A stretch of 34,489 bases of DNA from Synechococcales cyanobacterium CRU_2_2 (GTDB lineage: Bacteria > Cyanobacteriota > Cyanobacteriia > PCC-9006 > JAAUQQ01): positions 1 through 34,489 of the forward strand of contig JAAUOP010000042.1 in the NCBI GenBank assembly GCA_012034805.1. The letters run 5' to 3'. Position numbers and translations under genes: made by a program. Under the pieces are notes generated by a model. It was not told where the DNA came from and made no database searches. It was given only the letters and a program-made list of their open reading frames with translations. Each line of letters begins with the position of its first letter. Position 1 is the stretch's first letter. Below are positions 16,861 to 26,543 of this stretch, piece by piece.

Positions 16861-17814
16861 TTCTAAGGCTTGACTGCAGTCTTCAGCATAAGAGCACCAG
16901 TCGCTCCAACTGCCCGCATAGAGCCGAGCGTGGGTGATTCCAGCTAGCTCTAGCGACAGCAGATTAACGCAAGCGGTGACGCCGGAGCCGCAATAGACGA
17001 TAACGTTGGCAGGTGCATGGGCGGGATTAGCGGCAGCGTTGGGCAGAATCGCTTCGTCCACACGCCGCCAGCGATCGCCCTGCCCTGCAGCCGACAAAAC
17101 AAAACCCTGCTCATCAGTTACGTCCTGCCAAAAGGCATTCACGGCCCCTGGAATATGGCCCGCGATCGGGTCAATGGGCTCTACCTCACCGCGATAGCGA
17201 TCGGGGGCTCGAGAATCCACCAAGATTGTCGTGGCGGGCCGTGACTTAACCTGGGCGATTGTCACCCAGCGATGGGGAGTGGACCGAGGCACGAGGCATA
17301 TCCCAGAGGCAGTTCCAGAACCCGCTTCCGGAGTCGCTACAGAGACAACCCCAGACCATTCAGGTAATTGGGCTGTTGTGGGCAGGCTCGCCGCTACCCA
17401 AGCGCTCCAGCCGCCATCTAGCACCGCCACCTGCTCATGGCCGAGGTAATGGCGCAGCAACCACCAGAGCCGAGCCGCAAAGGCCAAGCGGCTATCATCG
17501 TAGGCAATCACTGTCGTATTGGGGCCAATGCCCAGGCTGCTTAACTTCGCGGTAAAGCTTTCTAGGTCTGGCAAAGGATGGCGTCCGCCGTGGCGCTGGA
17601 CGGGGCCAGACAGGTCTTGGTCGAGGCTGAGGTAGTGGGCTCCCGGAATATGCTGGTGGTGGTATTGCGATCGCCCCAAGCCTCCATCGGCCAGCGCAAA
17701 ACGACAATCGCAGATCACGAGATCGCCATGGTGCCCACCATGGTCTTCGTCATTGCCTAGGCCTTGATCTGCCAGCTGCTGTGCTAGCCAACCCACCGAA
17801 ACCACTGGATGCAT
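16855..17814 (-). CDS. sseA: Sulfurtransferase with two rhodanese domains
   Basis: A 319-residue tandem rhodanese. The chosen start is ATG 17814 (MHPVVSVGWL), with GGGGAGG 6 bp upstream. Domain 1 (about 1-140) is the inactive structural copy (CDCRFALAD, HIPGAHYLSLDQDLSG, LDGGWSAW). Domain 2 carries the active-site loop CGSGVTAC at about 275-282, followed by YAGSWSDWC. The CGSGVTA loop is typical of SseA-type mercaptopyruvate/thiosulfate sulfurtransferases, which move sulfane sulfur to cyanide or thiols in the cytosol. A His-rich, acidic insert (DEDHGGHHGD) near residue 25 is unusual. The stop codon lies inside the acceptor stem of tRNA-Thr. It is divergent from petM with 139 bp between. Confidence 0.9.
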   Translation of the reverse strand: MHPVVSVGWLAQQLADQGLGNDEDHGGHHGDLVICDCRFALADGGLGRSQYHHQHIPGAHYLSLDQDLSGPVQRHGGRHPLPDLESFTAKLSSLGIGPNTTVIAYDDSRLAFAARLWWLLRHYLGHEQVAVLDGGWSAWVAASLPTTAQLPEWSGVVSVATPEAGSGTASGICLVPRSTPHRWVTIAQVKSRPATTILVDSRAPDRYRGEVEPIDPIAGHIPGAVNAFWQDVTDEQGFVLSAAGQGDRWRRVDEAILPNAAANPAHAPANVIVYCGSGVTACVNLLSLELAGITHARLYAGSWSDWCSYAEDCSQALES

Positions 17815-17953
17815 TGCGATCCTCCCCATGACTCAGAGTTACCCAACCCAGGCTGTGCGAAGCGGACAACCTGCCGTAAAATTATTGGGCATCAGGCATC
17901 CCAAAAAATTGCCTGACAGATTAAATTCAGTTTTTAAGCAAGGAGCACGCACC

Positions 17954-18061
17954 ATGGGCGGAGAAATTTTTAGAACCGCAGCCGTTTTTTTCTTCATTAT
18001 TCCCCTGGGTCTGTTCCTCGGTGCCGCACTGCTCAAAATCCAGGGCGTCGAGAAAGAGTAA
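17954..18061 (+). CDS. petM: Cytochrome b6f complex subunit 7, PetM
   Basis: A 35-residue protein starting at ATG 17954 with AAGGAG 8 bp upstream. It is a single membrane helix (TAAVFFFIIPLGLFLGAALLKIQG) with the short polar end VEKE. Size, single helix and the LLKIQG ending agree with PetM, a small subunit of the thylakoid cytochrome b6f complex. The in-frame extension to 17828 is probably leader sequence. A strong terminator follows about 110 bp downstream. Its neighbour ycf39 is also a thylakoid biogenesis gene. Confidence 0.85.
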   Translation: MGGEIFRTAAVFFFIIPLGLFLGAALLKIQGVEKE

Positions 18062-18170
18062 CTCAAGCAAGAGTTGCCTGAGAAAGAATCGCCCGAGAAA
18101 AGACCGCTCGATTCGGTTTCGCTTGGACACCTCAAGCAAATTTGAACCGAGCCCCATGAACCAGACCCAA

Positions 18171-18202
18171 GGCAGTGCTGACAGGCAGCACTGCCCTTTT
18201 TT
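18171..18202 (+). terminator. Strong Rho-independent terminator of petM
   Basis: A perfect 10-bp stem GGCAGTGCTG/CAGCACTGCC with a 5-nt loop (ACAGG), followed by CTTTTTT. It separates petM from ycf39. Confidence 0.92.
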
Positions 18203-18298
18203 GTGCCGCTCTTTTGACTTGGAGCGCACTTTTCCTCAGAACTTCTCCCTTTCTGATAGAATTCTTACAAAAGTTTACGAAAAACCGATCAATCCCTC

Positions 18299-19254
18299 AT
18301 GACTATTCTCGTCGTCGGTGCCACCGGTACGTTAGGAAGACAGGTTGTCCGTCGCGCCCTAGATGAGGGATATCCAGTCCGTTGCCTTGTGCGGAGCCCC
18401 AAGCGAGCCGCATTTTTGCGTGAATGGGGCGCAGAAATCGTCAAGGCAGACCTGTGCAAACCTGAGTCTTTGCCCTATGCCTTAGAAGGGATTTCCGCCG
18501 TGATTGATACGGCCACGGCTCGGCCCACCGATGCCATTCGTCCGGTGGATTGGGATGGAAAAGTCGCGTTGATCCAAGCTGCCGCTGAAGCGGGTGTTGA
18601 TCGCTTCATCTTTTTTTCAATCTTGAATGCCGATCAATACCCTCAGGTTCCCCTGATGGAAATCAAAAACTGCACCGAAAATTCCTGGCGGAATCGGGCA
18701 TGAAATACACCATCCTGCACCTTAGCGGTTTTTTGCAGGGGTTGGTCAGCCAATATGCCATTCCCGTACTTGAGCGCCAAACCGTCTGGGTAACCGGCGA
18801 AGCCAGTCCAATCGCCTACATCAACACCCAAGATGTGGCCAAGTTTGCCGTGCGCGCGCTCTCGGTTCCCGCTACGGAAAATCGTTCCTTTCCGATCGTC
18901 GGCACCCGTCCCTGGGGCGGCTACGAAATTATTAGGCTGTGCGAGCGGCTTTCGGGCCAAGACGCCAAAGTTGCGCGGATGCCCTCCGAGACCGTGCGGC
19001 TGATGCGCAAGGTCGTAGGCTTTTTTAAGTGGGGCAAAAACCTTTCTGATCGTCTCGCGTTTACAGATGTGATCACGACGGGTAAGCCTTTGGATGCAGA
19101 GATGGGTTCGGTTTATGAGACCTTTGACCTTGATCCCAAGGATACGACCTCCCTCGAAGACTACCTGGGCGAATATTTCGATCGCATCCTGAAAAAGCTC
19201 AAAGAACTCAACTTTGACAGCAAGAAAAACAGCCAGAAGAAGCTGCCCTTCTAG
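18299..19254 (+). CDS. ycf39: Ycf39 (NmrA-like, photosystem II assembly), frameshifted
   Basis: Two frames give one protein of about 318 residues. The N-terminal part has the Rossmann motif [21 protein letters not shown] and the Ycf39 segment [26 protein letters not shown]. The second frame supplies [16 protein letters not shown] and the conserved [17 protein letters not shown]. The break is one missing A in the run at 18678-18681 ([11 protein letters not shown] if corrected). Ycf39, homologous to plant HCF244, is an atypical short-chain dehydrogenase that helps insert chlorophyll during D1 synthesis and photosystem II assembly at the thylakoid. The C-terminus is lysine-rich ([17 protein letters not shown]). 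It is probably monocistronic, downstream of petM. Confidence 0.93.
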
Positions 19255-19258
19255 TTAA

Positions 19259-19401
19259 TAGACCTCTTGCACAAACCACAACCCTCACCCGCAGTCCCTC
19301 TCCTACCGGGGGAGAGGGACTGTGAAATGGCTCTCCTTCTCCCTTTTTGGAAGTAAGGGGCTGGGGGATGAGGGGACTGTTTTCTTCATGCAAGAGGCCT
19401 A
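19259..19401. repeat. MITE-like element with 13-bp terminal inverted repeats
   Basis: 143 bp bounded by TAGACCTCTTGCA and TGCAAGAGGCCTA, inverted repeats with one mismatch and a terminal TA that fits IS630/mariner-type TA targets. Inside are a GC-rich hairpin (GTCCCTCTCC...GGGAGAGGGAC) and the CCCTCACCC-type sequence seen in many cyanobacterial dispersed repeats. No coding capacity. It fills much of the 362-bp gap between ycf39 and nadK; the remainder (19402-19616) shows no gene. Confidence 0.7.
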
Positions 19402-19616
19402 ATGGAGCAAAACGAGTCTTGAGAAACTGCTCGATCGTCATCCCTTGCCTGTGTTCGTCACCGATCGCCCATAGATTCCCCGCAGATTTTCTACAAGTCT
19501 AGGATGCAGACCGATGCCACGCCCAAGGTGCTTAAATCCTTTTAAGATAAACTCAGCGAGGGTATCGCCTCAACGCGACACCTGGTTCAGCGGTTCACAC
19601 TTCAACCTCTTCTCCC

Positions 19617-20573
19617 GTGCCTAAGGCTGGCATCATTTACAACGACAGCAAACCCGTTGCCCGCCGCACGGCCCAAGAGCTCGAAACCCGCTTGACCCTG
19701 GCGGGATGGCGGGTGGTGGCCATTGATGGACAGGGGGGGATGCTGGGTCATGTGCATCCGGCGCATCCGGGTGCGCATCGACCGATCGCCTCCCTCGTAC
19801 CCGCTGGGTTTGACGAGGAGATGGAATTTGCCATCGTGCTGGGCGGAGACGGAACCGTTTTGTCGGCCAGTCGGTTGGTCTCGCCCGCAGGGGTACCGAT
19901 CTTGGCGGTCAATACAGGCCACATGGGATTTATTACCGAAACCTACCTCAATGGGCTTCCCCAGGCGATCGATCTCCTCCTGGAAGGTCGTTACCTCGTC
20001 GAGCAGCGTACGCTATTAACCGTCCAACTCCTCACCCCCAAAGGCCACTCCGCCCCGGCCTTTGGCCAGCGCGCCGAGGATACCGTGCTGTGGGAAGCGC
20101 TTTGTCTCAATGAGATGGTGCTACATCGGGAGCCGCTGACCAGCATGTGCCACTTCGAAATCCAGATCGGTCGCCACGCCCCCGTGGACATTGCCGCTGA
20201 TGGGGTGATTTTGTCAACGCCCACGGGATCCACGGCCTATTCTCTCAGCGCCGGTGGCCCCGTGGTGACGCCGGATGTCCCCGTGTTGCAGCTCGTGCCC
20301 ATGTGTCCCCACTCCTTGGCTTCTCGCGCCCTGGTGTTTGCGAACACGGAGCGGGTGACGATTTTTCCGGCCAATCCTCAGCCCATGGTGATGGTGGTGG
20401 ATGGCAATGCGGGCTGTGCGGTTTTGTCCGAGCATCGGGTGCAGGTGGAGCGATCGCCTCATTCTGCTCGCTTTATCCGTCTGGAGCCCCCAGAATTTTT
20501 CCGTGTCCTCCGGGAAAAACTCGGCTGGGGTTTACCCCACATCGCAAAACCGACCTCTGTTGAACTACCCTAG
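19617..20573 (+). CDS. nadK: NAD(+) kinase
   Basis: A 318-residue enzyme starting at GTG 19617. It phosphorylates NAD to NADP in the cytosol. Family motifs are present in order: [12 protein letters not shown] start, [15 protein letters not shown] (GGDGT), [19 protein letters not shown], and [27 protein letters not shown]. Length is normal for the cyanobacterial type. It is the first gene of a likely four-gene unit with nblR (45-48 bp downstream), a DUF192 gene and a membrane protein. The frame is intact. Confidence 0.95.
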   Translation: MPKAGIIYNDSKPVARRTAQELETRLTLAGWRVVAIDGQGGMLGHVHPAHPGAHRPIASLVPAGFDEEMEFAIVLGGDGTVLSASRLVSPAGVPILAVNTGHMGFITETYLNGLPQAIDLLLEGRYLVEQRTLLTVQLLTPKGHSAPAFGQRAEDTVLWEALCLNEMVLHREPLTSMCHFEIQIGRHAPVDIAADGVILSTPTGSTAYSLSAGGPVVTPDVPVLQLVPMCPHSLASRALVFANTERVTIFPANPQPMVMVVDGNAGCAVLSEHRVQVERSPHSARFIRLEPPEFFRVLREKLGWGLPHIAKPTSVELP

Positions 20574-20621
20574 GAGTGTTTTGCCCCGAGAGGCCAATCG
20601 GGCCGTCCCCCAGAGGTCATG

Positions 20622-21326
20622 ATGGACAATCTGACAAAGACTACCCCTACGAAGACCCACAGCATTTTGATTGTGGAAACCGAACCGCTGTTATCGGACA
20701 GTATCAGTCTCGACCTCAAGGACAATGGCTACACGACCCTGGTCGCTGAGGATACCCAGAGCGCCATTCAGCAGGTGACCCAAAACCAACCTGATTTACT
20801 TGTGATCGATCGGATGTTGGGTGGAGAATCGGGGCTGAAGCTCTGTCAGCAGCTGCGTCGGACGGGGCTTGTGGCTCCGGTGTTGATGCTAATGGTGCGC
20901 GATGCCGTGGAGGATCGGGTGGCTTGCCTAGAGTCTGGGGCAGATGATTATTTTCTGAAGCCTTATCGGAGCGATGAGCTGCTCGGTCGTATCCGGTTGT
21001 ATTTGCGGTCGGAACAGCCCGCCCGTGAGCAGCTCCGGTTTGACGATTTGACCTTGGATTTGGCGACGCGGCGGGCTTTTCGCGGCAGTCAGCAGATTGA
21101 GTTGACGATGAAGGAATTTGAGCTGCTGAAGTATTTGATGGAGCATCCCCGCGAAGTGCTGACCCGAGATCAAATTTTAGAGAATGTCTGGGGCTACGAT
21201 TTTCTCGGCGAATCGAATGTGATTGAAGTTTATATTCGATACCTGCGCCTCAAGCTGGAGGATGGCGGGGGTAGGCGTGTGATTCAAACTGTACGAGGAG
21301 TGGGTTATGTTTTACGGGAAAGTTAG
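20622..21326 (+). CDS. nblR: OmpR-type response regulator, NblR-like, with altered acidic pocket
   Basis: A 234-residue regulator. Start ATG 20622 is preferred over the adjacent ATG 20619 because AGAGG lies 5 bp upstream of it. The receiver domain keeps a phospho-acceptor position (VIDRML) and Lys (FLKPYRSDE), but the usual DD pocket is ETE (LIVETEPLL). A complete winged-helix domain follows (LTMKEFELLKYLMEHPREVLTR, YIRYLRLKLEDGG, VRGVGYVLR). The ETEP start and the position after nadK are what I recall of NblR, which triggers phycobilisome degradation under nutrient stress and is described as able to work without phosphorylation. That identity is from memory. Its end overlaps the next gene by 20 bp. 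Confidence 0.7.
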   Translation: MDNLTKTTPTKTHSILIVETEPLLSDSISLDLKDNGYTTLVAEDTQSAIQQVTQNQPDLLVIDRMLGGESGLKLCQQLRRTGLVAPVLMLMVRDAVEDRVACLESGADDYFLKPYRSDELLGRIRLYLRSEQPAREQLRFDDLTLDLATRRAFRGSQQIELTMKEFELLKYLMEHPREVLTRDQILENVWGYDFLGESNVIEVYIRYLRLKLEDGGGRRVIQTVRGVGYVLRES

Positions 21327-21876
21327 GGCGATGGGTTCGGCTGTTTTCGTTGCGATCGCGCTCAGTCTGGCCAGTTTGTTGCTGATGGGTTGCACAACGT
21401 CTACGGCGGAAAGCCCGGCGGGCGGGCCAGCCCCCGAACAATCAGCCCCCGAACAATCAGAACCTGGACAATCAGTCTTTACCCAGCCCCAAATTTTACC
21501 GGTGGGTGGCACTGTGCAGCTCGGCGATAAAGTCATTGAGTTGGAAGTAACCCGGACGCCGGAAGAGCAGGCCATGGGGTTGATGTTCCGGGAGAAATTG
21601 CCGGATCATCGGGGGATGCTGTTTCGGTTTGATCCGCCTCGGACGGCGCGGTTTTGGATGAAGAATGTGGTGATCAATCTCGATATGGTGTTTTTGCACC
21701 AGGGCAAGATCGTGGAGATTGTGGCGCAGGTGCCCCCTTGCGATCGCAATCCTTGCCCCACCTACGGCCCGATGGATCAATTGGTGGACAGTGTGATTGA
21801 ACTGCGGGGCGGCCTCGCGGCAGAGCTTGGCCTTAAACCGGGGGATGCTGTTTCGATCGCCCTCAAACAACCATGA
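21307..21876 (+). CDS. DUF192 lipoprotein
   Basis: A 189-residue protein starting at ATG 21307, with GAGGAG upstream inside the nblR 3' end. The signal sequence has a lipobox-like end (LASLLLMGC), so it is probably a lipoprotein facing the periplasm. A proline/glutamine-rich linker with a 15-bp tandem repeat (APEQS) follows. The DUF192 domain (about 70-185) has EVTRTPEEQAMGLMFREKLP, GMLFRFDPPRTARFWMKN and DMVFLHQGKIVEI, all typical. The molecular role of DUF192 is not established. Overlap with nblR argues for a shared transcript. Confidence 0.88.
   Translation: MFYGKVRAMGSAVFVAIALSLASLLLMGCTTSTAESPAGGPAPEQSAPEQSEPGQSVFTQPQILPVGGTVQLGDKVIELEVTRTPEEQAMGLMFREKLPDHRGMLFRFDPPRTARFWMKNVVINLDMVFLHQGKIVEIVAQVPPCDRNPCPTYGPMDQLVDSVIELRGGLAAELGLKPGDAVSIALKQP
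21430..21474. repeat. Three 15-bp tandem repeats in the DUF192 gene
   Basis: GCCCCCGAACAATCA occurs twice, then GAACCTGGACAATCA; the units encode (A/E)PxQS in the linker after the lipobox. Confidence 0.93.
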
Positions 21877-21889
21877 GCCCCAAACAACC

Positions 21890-22735
21890 ATGACGACACT
21901 TGATCCCCCCCCTCCATTGCTCCCGCTCTCGGTGGCTAGTCCGTCCGCTGGGCGATCGCGCGGCATGTTGATCTTGCTGGCGATCGCCTGTCTCGGCACC
22001 GTTTTATGGGTTCAGATGCCACGCCTGGGACAGCTATCGCGTAGCTCCGACCAACTCAGCCAAGTCCAACTGCAGCGCGACCTCGAACGGGAAAAACAGC
22101 AGCTCGCCCTGCTGAAGCAACTGCCAGACCTGGGCTTTCGCAATCTTTGGGCCGATTGGACGCTGCTCAAATTCTTTCAATACTTTGGTGATGAAGAAGC
22201 CCGTCAACGCACCAATTACAGCCTAAGTCCAGACTATTTCGATGTCATTCTCGATCGCGACCCCTACTTCCGCGACGGCTATTTCTTTTTGTCGGGCAGC
22301 ACCTCGATGTTTGCAGGCCGCCCCGATCGCACTATCGAAATCATCAATCGGCATCTGCCCCGGCTATCTCCGACCACCCCGGAAAAAGCCTTTTACATTT
22401 GGCGCTATAAGGCGATCGACGAACTGTTGTTTTTGGGCGATACCGCTGCAGCCCGGCAATCTTTCCTCAAGGCCGCCGCCTGGGCCCAAGCCTATCCCGG
22501 TGAAGAAGGACAAGCGGTGGCCGCGTCTTCGCTCCAAACCGTCAAATTCCTTGAAACCAATCCGGACAGCAGCGCCGCCCAAATTAGCGCCTGGACCATG
22601 GTGCTCAGTTCGGCCCGAGACCCAGCCACCCGAGAAATTGCCATTCGACAAATCGAAAAACTGGGTGGCGTCCTCGAAACCGATGCCCAAGGCAACGTCA
22701 AGATCAAGATGGCCGCGCCTCCTTTGCCGAAGTAA
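21890..22735 (+). CDS. Conserved cyanobacterial membrane-anchored protein, TPR-like
   Basis: A 281-residue protein starting at ATG 21890 (MTTLDPPPP), 13 bp after the DUF192 stop; a longer frame to 21797 would overlap that gene. A proline-rich cytosolic start is followed by one membrane helix (GMLILLAIACLGTVLWVQM), then a charged coiled stretch (LQRDLEREKQQLALLKQL). The rest is helical, with repeat-like spacing (YFRDGYFFLSGS, EKAFYIWRYKAIDELLFLGDTAAARQSFLKAA) suggestive of TPR repeats. I recall such proteins as conserved unknowns in cyanobacteria. A 13-bp duplication (CAAACAACCATGA) created its start region from the preceding stop region. Confidence 0.7.
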   Translation: MTTLDPPPPLLPLSVASPSAGRSRGMLILLAIACLGTVLWVQMPRLGQLSRSSDQLSQVQLQRDLEREKQQLALLKQLPDLGFRNLWADWTLLKFFQYFGDEEARQRTNYSLSPDYFDVILDRDPYFRDGYFFLSGSTSMFAGRPDRTIEIINRHLPRLSPTTPEKAFYIWRYKAIDELLFLGDTAAARQSFLKAAAWAQAYPGEEGQAVAASSLQTVKFLETNPDSSAAQISAWTMVLSSARDPATREIAIRQIEKLGGVLETDAQGNVKIKMAAPPLPK

Positions 22736-22791
22736 TCGATCCCATCATTACCCCCGTAATTGATCCCATAATTGATCCCGTAATCGATCTT
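22732..22791. repeat. Five 12-bp tandem repeats across the stop codon
   Basis: Units follow GTAATTGATCCC with drift (ATAATTGATCCC, GTAATCGATCTT). The array starts at the stop codon of the preceding gene and lies in the leader of smc. Confidence 0.9.
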
Positions 22792-22902
22792 AATCAGCGC
22801 AGTTCCTAGACCGAACTTGACTTTTTATACCTTCCCCCTGGGCAGAGGACAACATCTGTTCTACACTCAACCCCAGATAGAGTTCGATTTGGCTCCCGCT
22901 CT

Positions 22903-25900
22903 TTGGTTTACATCAAGCGCGTACAACTATCCCACTTCAAATCCTTTGGCGGAACGGCAGATGTGCCCCTGCTGACGGGTTTCACTGTCGTGACTGGCCC
23001 CAATGGCTCGGGCAAGTCCAATATTTTGGATGGGCTGATGTTTGCCCTGGGCCTGTCGTCTTCTAAGGGGATGCGGGCCGATCGACTGCCGGATTTGGTC
23101 AATCAAAGCCATGCGACTCGTAGCCGCCAAACCGTTGAAGCAAGCGTTACGGCTACCTTTTGCCTCGCCGACTGGACGGCTGAGGGCGAATTGTCCACAG
23201 AACTAGAGGAACCCCGCGATGAGGGCCAACGCCGCATTGAAGTCTGCCCCGGTCTAGAAGAATGGAGCGTCACCCGGCGGCTGCGGGTAACCCCTCAGGG
23301 AACCTACACCTCTAGTTATTTCATCAACGAAGAGCCTTGCACCCTCACCCAGCTACACGAGCAGTTGCGGCGTTTGCGAATTTACCCTGAGGGCTACAAC
23401 ATTGTCCTGCAAGGGGACGTGACCGGGATTATTTCGATGCACCCTCGGGAGCGACGGGAAATTATTGATGAGATGGCCGGGGTGGCCCAGTTCGATCGAA
23501 AAATTCGTCAGGCCATGGGCAAGCTCGATGAGGTGAAGGAACGAGAGGATCGCTGCCATATTGTCGAGCGAGAGCTTGAGGAACAGCTCCAACGCTTGGC
23601 CAAGGATCGGATTAAGGCCGAAAAGTACAAGCGCTTGCGAGAAGAGCTAGAGACGCAGCAAAAATGGGAGGCAGTGCTGATTTGGGAGGCAGGTCAGCAG
23701 CAGGCTGCGCGGCTACAAGGGGAAATTGAGGGAGGCGATCGCCAGCAAGCCGACCTCACCCAGCGCATCACCGCCCTTGGCGAAACTATCACCGCCAGTA
23801 CCGTCACCCTCGAAGACCTCAATCAACGGGTCAAAGCTCTCGGCGAAGCGGAACTGATCGCCCTGCAATCCACCCTTGCGACCCACCAAGCCGAGCAGCG
23901 CCAGTTGGAGCGCCAACTGGCTGAATTCAAAGTCGCTGACCAAAAGCTATTGGAACAGTTCGCCGTTGCCCAGCAGGAACAGCAAGAGCATCAAAGTATA
24001 CTCAGTCAGTCCCGACAAACTCAGTTGCCTCACCAACGAAATCTCATTGCCCAGCTTCAGGTCGCTCGAGATAAAGCGCACCTGGCTTTGGAGTCTAGCC
24101 GTAGCGCGGCCAATGCGATCGCCACCGAATCCCAAGCCTGGGTGCAGCAACAGCAACAGCTACGCCAGCGCATCGATGCCATTGCCCAGTCGCTCGATCC
24201 GCAGAAAACCGAGCAGGTTCAGCTCAACGAGCGCTCTAAACAGTTAAACGCCCAATTAGCAGAGCAGGAGGGGGAACTCGCCAAGCTAGACCAAGAAATT
24301 GTCCTGCAGCAGCAGGTGGTCGAGCAGGGATTGAAAGCGCGCGATCGCCTCGCCGAAGACGTTGGCACCGCTGCAACCGCCGTGGCTACCACCGAGCAAG
24401 ACCTCAAGCTCCAGCAGGAAACCCAAGCTCGCCTCCTGCGAGAACAACGGGACAAGCAGCGCGAGCTCGACAAGCTCGAAAGCATGACCCAGGCCATCCA
24501 GGAAACCCAGGGCACCCAAGCCAGTCGCATGATCCTGCAGGCAGGGATTTCCGGCGTCCACGGCCTGGTGGCGGAACTGGGCCAAGTGGAAAAACGCTAT
24601 CAACTGGCGCTGGAAACCGCGATTGGAGGCCGTATGGGCTTCATGGTGGTGGAAGACGACGGCGTCGCGGCGGTGGGAATTGAGTTGCTCAAGCGACAAC
24701 GGGGCGGGCGAGCCACCTTTTTGCCCATCAACAAGATTCGGGGCAGTAAGCTCGCCGATATCCCCGCCTGGAAAACCCCAGAAGGCTTTGTTGACCATGC
24801 GGTCAATCTGGTGGCGTTTGACGATCGCTATCGCGATATTTTCAGCTACCTCTTTGGCAATACCGTCGTCTTCGAGAGCTTGGCCTCAGCTCGGCAAAAC
24901 CTGGGCCGCTTTCGCATCGTCACCCTGGAGGGCGATCTCTTGGAAGCCAGTGGTGCCATGACCGGCGGCAGCATTCGGCGACAGTCGGGCGGCCTCAGCT
25001 TTGGTCAAGCCGAGGCGACGGAATCGGATGAAGTCCTGGGGTTGCGCCAACGCCTTGCCGAAATCGAGCGCATTTTGGCCCATAGCGATCGCAACATCCA
25101 AACCCTATCGGAGCAGTTGCGCGATCGCACCCAGACCCTCACTCGCAGCCGTGATCAGCACCGCACCCAGCAGCTCCATTCCGAACAAGCCCACACCCTG
25201 CTGGGTCGGCTGACCCAGCAACAGACCCAACTGCGCCAAACCGTCGAGCGAAACCGGTCAGGTCAGGCGATCGCGACCCAGCGTCTCCAGTCCCTCAGCG
25301 GCGATCTACCGGGCAAAGACGAAGAACTCCAAGCCCTGCGTCAGCAGCTCACCGAACTTGAACAATCGCCGCTCCACAGTGAATGGCAACAGCGCCAACA
25401 GCGCGTTCAAATCTGCGAAGTTGAGTTGCAGCAGCAGGACACGGCCCTACGTCAGGCCGAGCAACAACTCCGGGAATTGCAAAATCAAATCCAGCGATCG
25501 CAAGAACGCCTCAGTCAAACCCAAGCCAAACAGCAGGAATTGCGTCAGCAGCAGACCGAGCAGATTAACCAGCAAGGTCGCATCAGCAAACAGCGAGACG
25601 AGTTGATCCATTTGATTGGGCAATTGCGCGGTGAGCTGGCGGTGATTGAGCAGAAACTGGGATCGGAAAAGGAAGCACGCGATCGAGCCGAACGCATCCT
25701 GCGCGAACAACAGAGCCAAAAGCAACAACTCGAATGGCAACTACAAAAAAATCGAGAAACCCAACAAGAACAACGCACCCAGCTCCAGACGTTGCAGGTC
25801 ACCCTGGCCGAGCAAGCCGCCGAACTGCCCAACCCCTGCCCGAGATTCCTGAGGAAGCCCGCGCCGAGGGCGTCAGCGCGCTGCAACATAATCTCCGTCT

Positions 25901-26543
25901 CTTGGCCAAACGTATCCAAGCCATGGAACCGGTCAACATGCTGGCCCTCGAAGAATACGAACGCACCGAAAAACGCCTCGGCGAATTGCGTGAAAAACTC
26001 GCGACGCTTGAATCCGAGCGCACCGAGCTGATGCTGCGGATCGAAAACTTCACGACGCTGCGCCAGCGAGCCTTCATGGAGGCCTACGAGGCCGTCAACG
26101 ACAATTTTAAAGAGATTTTTGCAGGCCTTTCCGACGGCGAAGGCCACCTCCAGCTCGACAATCCGGATAACCCCCTCGACGGCGGCCTTAACCTCGTTGC
26201 CCACCCCAAGGGCAAAGCCGTGCGGCGTCTTGCCTCCATGTCCGGAGGCGAAAAATCGCTTACGGCGCTCAGCTTTATCTTTGCCCTCCAGCGCTACCGC
26301 CCGTCCCCCTTCTACTCCTTCGACGAGGTAGACAGTTTCCTGGATGGGGCAAACGTCGAGCGCCTTTCCCGAATTATCCGCGCCCAGTCCGACCAGGCCC
26401 AGTTCATCGTTGTCAGCCACCGCCGCCCCATGATTGAAGCCGCGCACCGAACCATCGGAGTCACCCAAGCGCGCGGAGCCTATACCCAGGTGCTGGGGAT
26501 TTCACAAGAAGAGAGCGCTGCGGCCAGTCAGCCTGCGAGCTAG
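22903..26543 (+). CDS. smc: Chromosome segregation protein SMC (frameshifted)
   Basis: Two frames give one SMC of about 1213 residues, an ATPase that organises and segregates the chromosome. Start TTG 22903 fits the family N-terminus ([17 protein letters not shown]). Walker A GPNGSGKS is at 32-39. A long coiled coil follows, with the hinge at about 545-665 ([27 protein letters not shown]). A second coiled coil leads to the C-terminal head, which lies in the second frame ([18 protein letters not shown] signature and [13 protein letters not shown]alker B). The break is one missing C in the run at 25833-25836; correction gives [18 protein letters not shown] true null of smc is unlikely to be tolerated, which favours a sequencing error. 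Its stop shares CTAG with the convergent gene. Confidence 0.96.

Noticed and set aside
25545..26468. 307-codon minus-strand ORF inside smc
   Set aside because: It is a shadow of the smc coding strand; the plus-strand frames carry clear SMC motifs.
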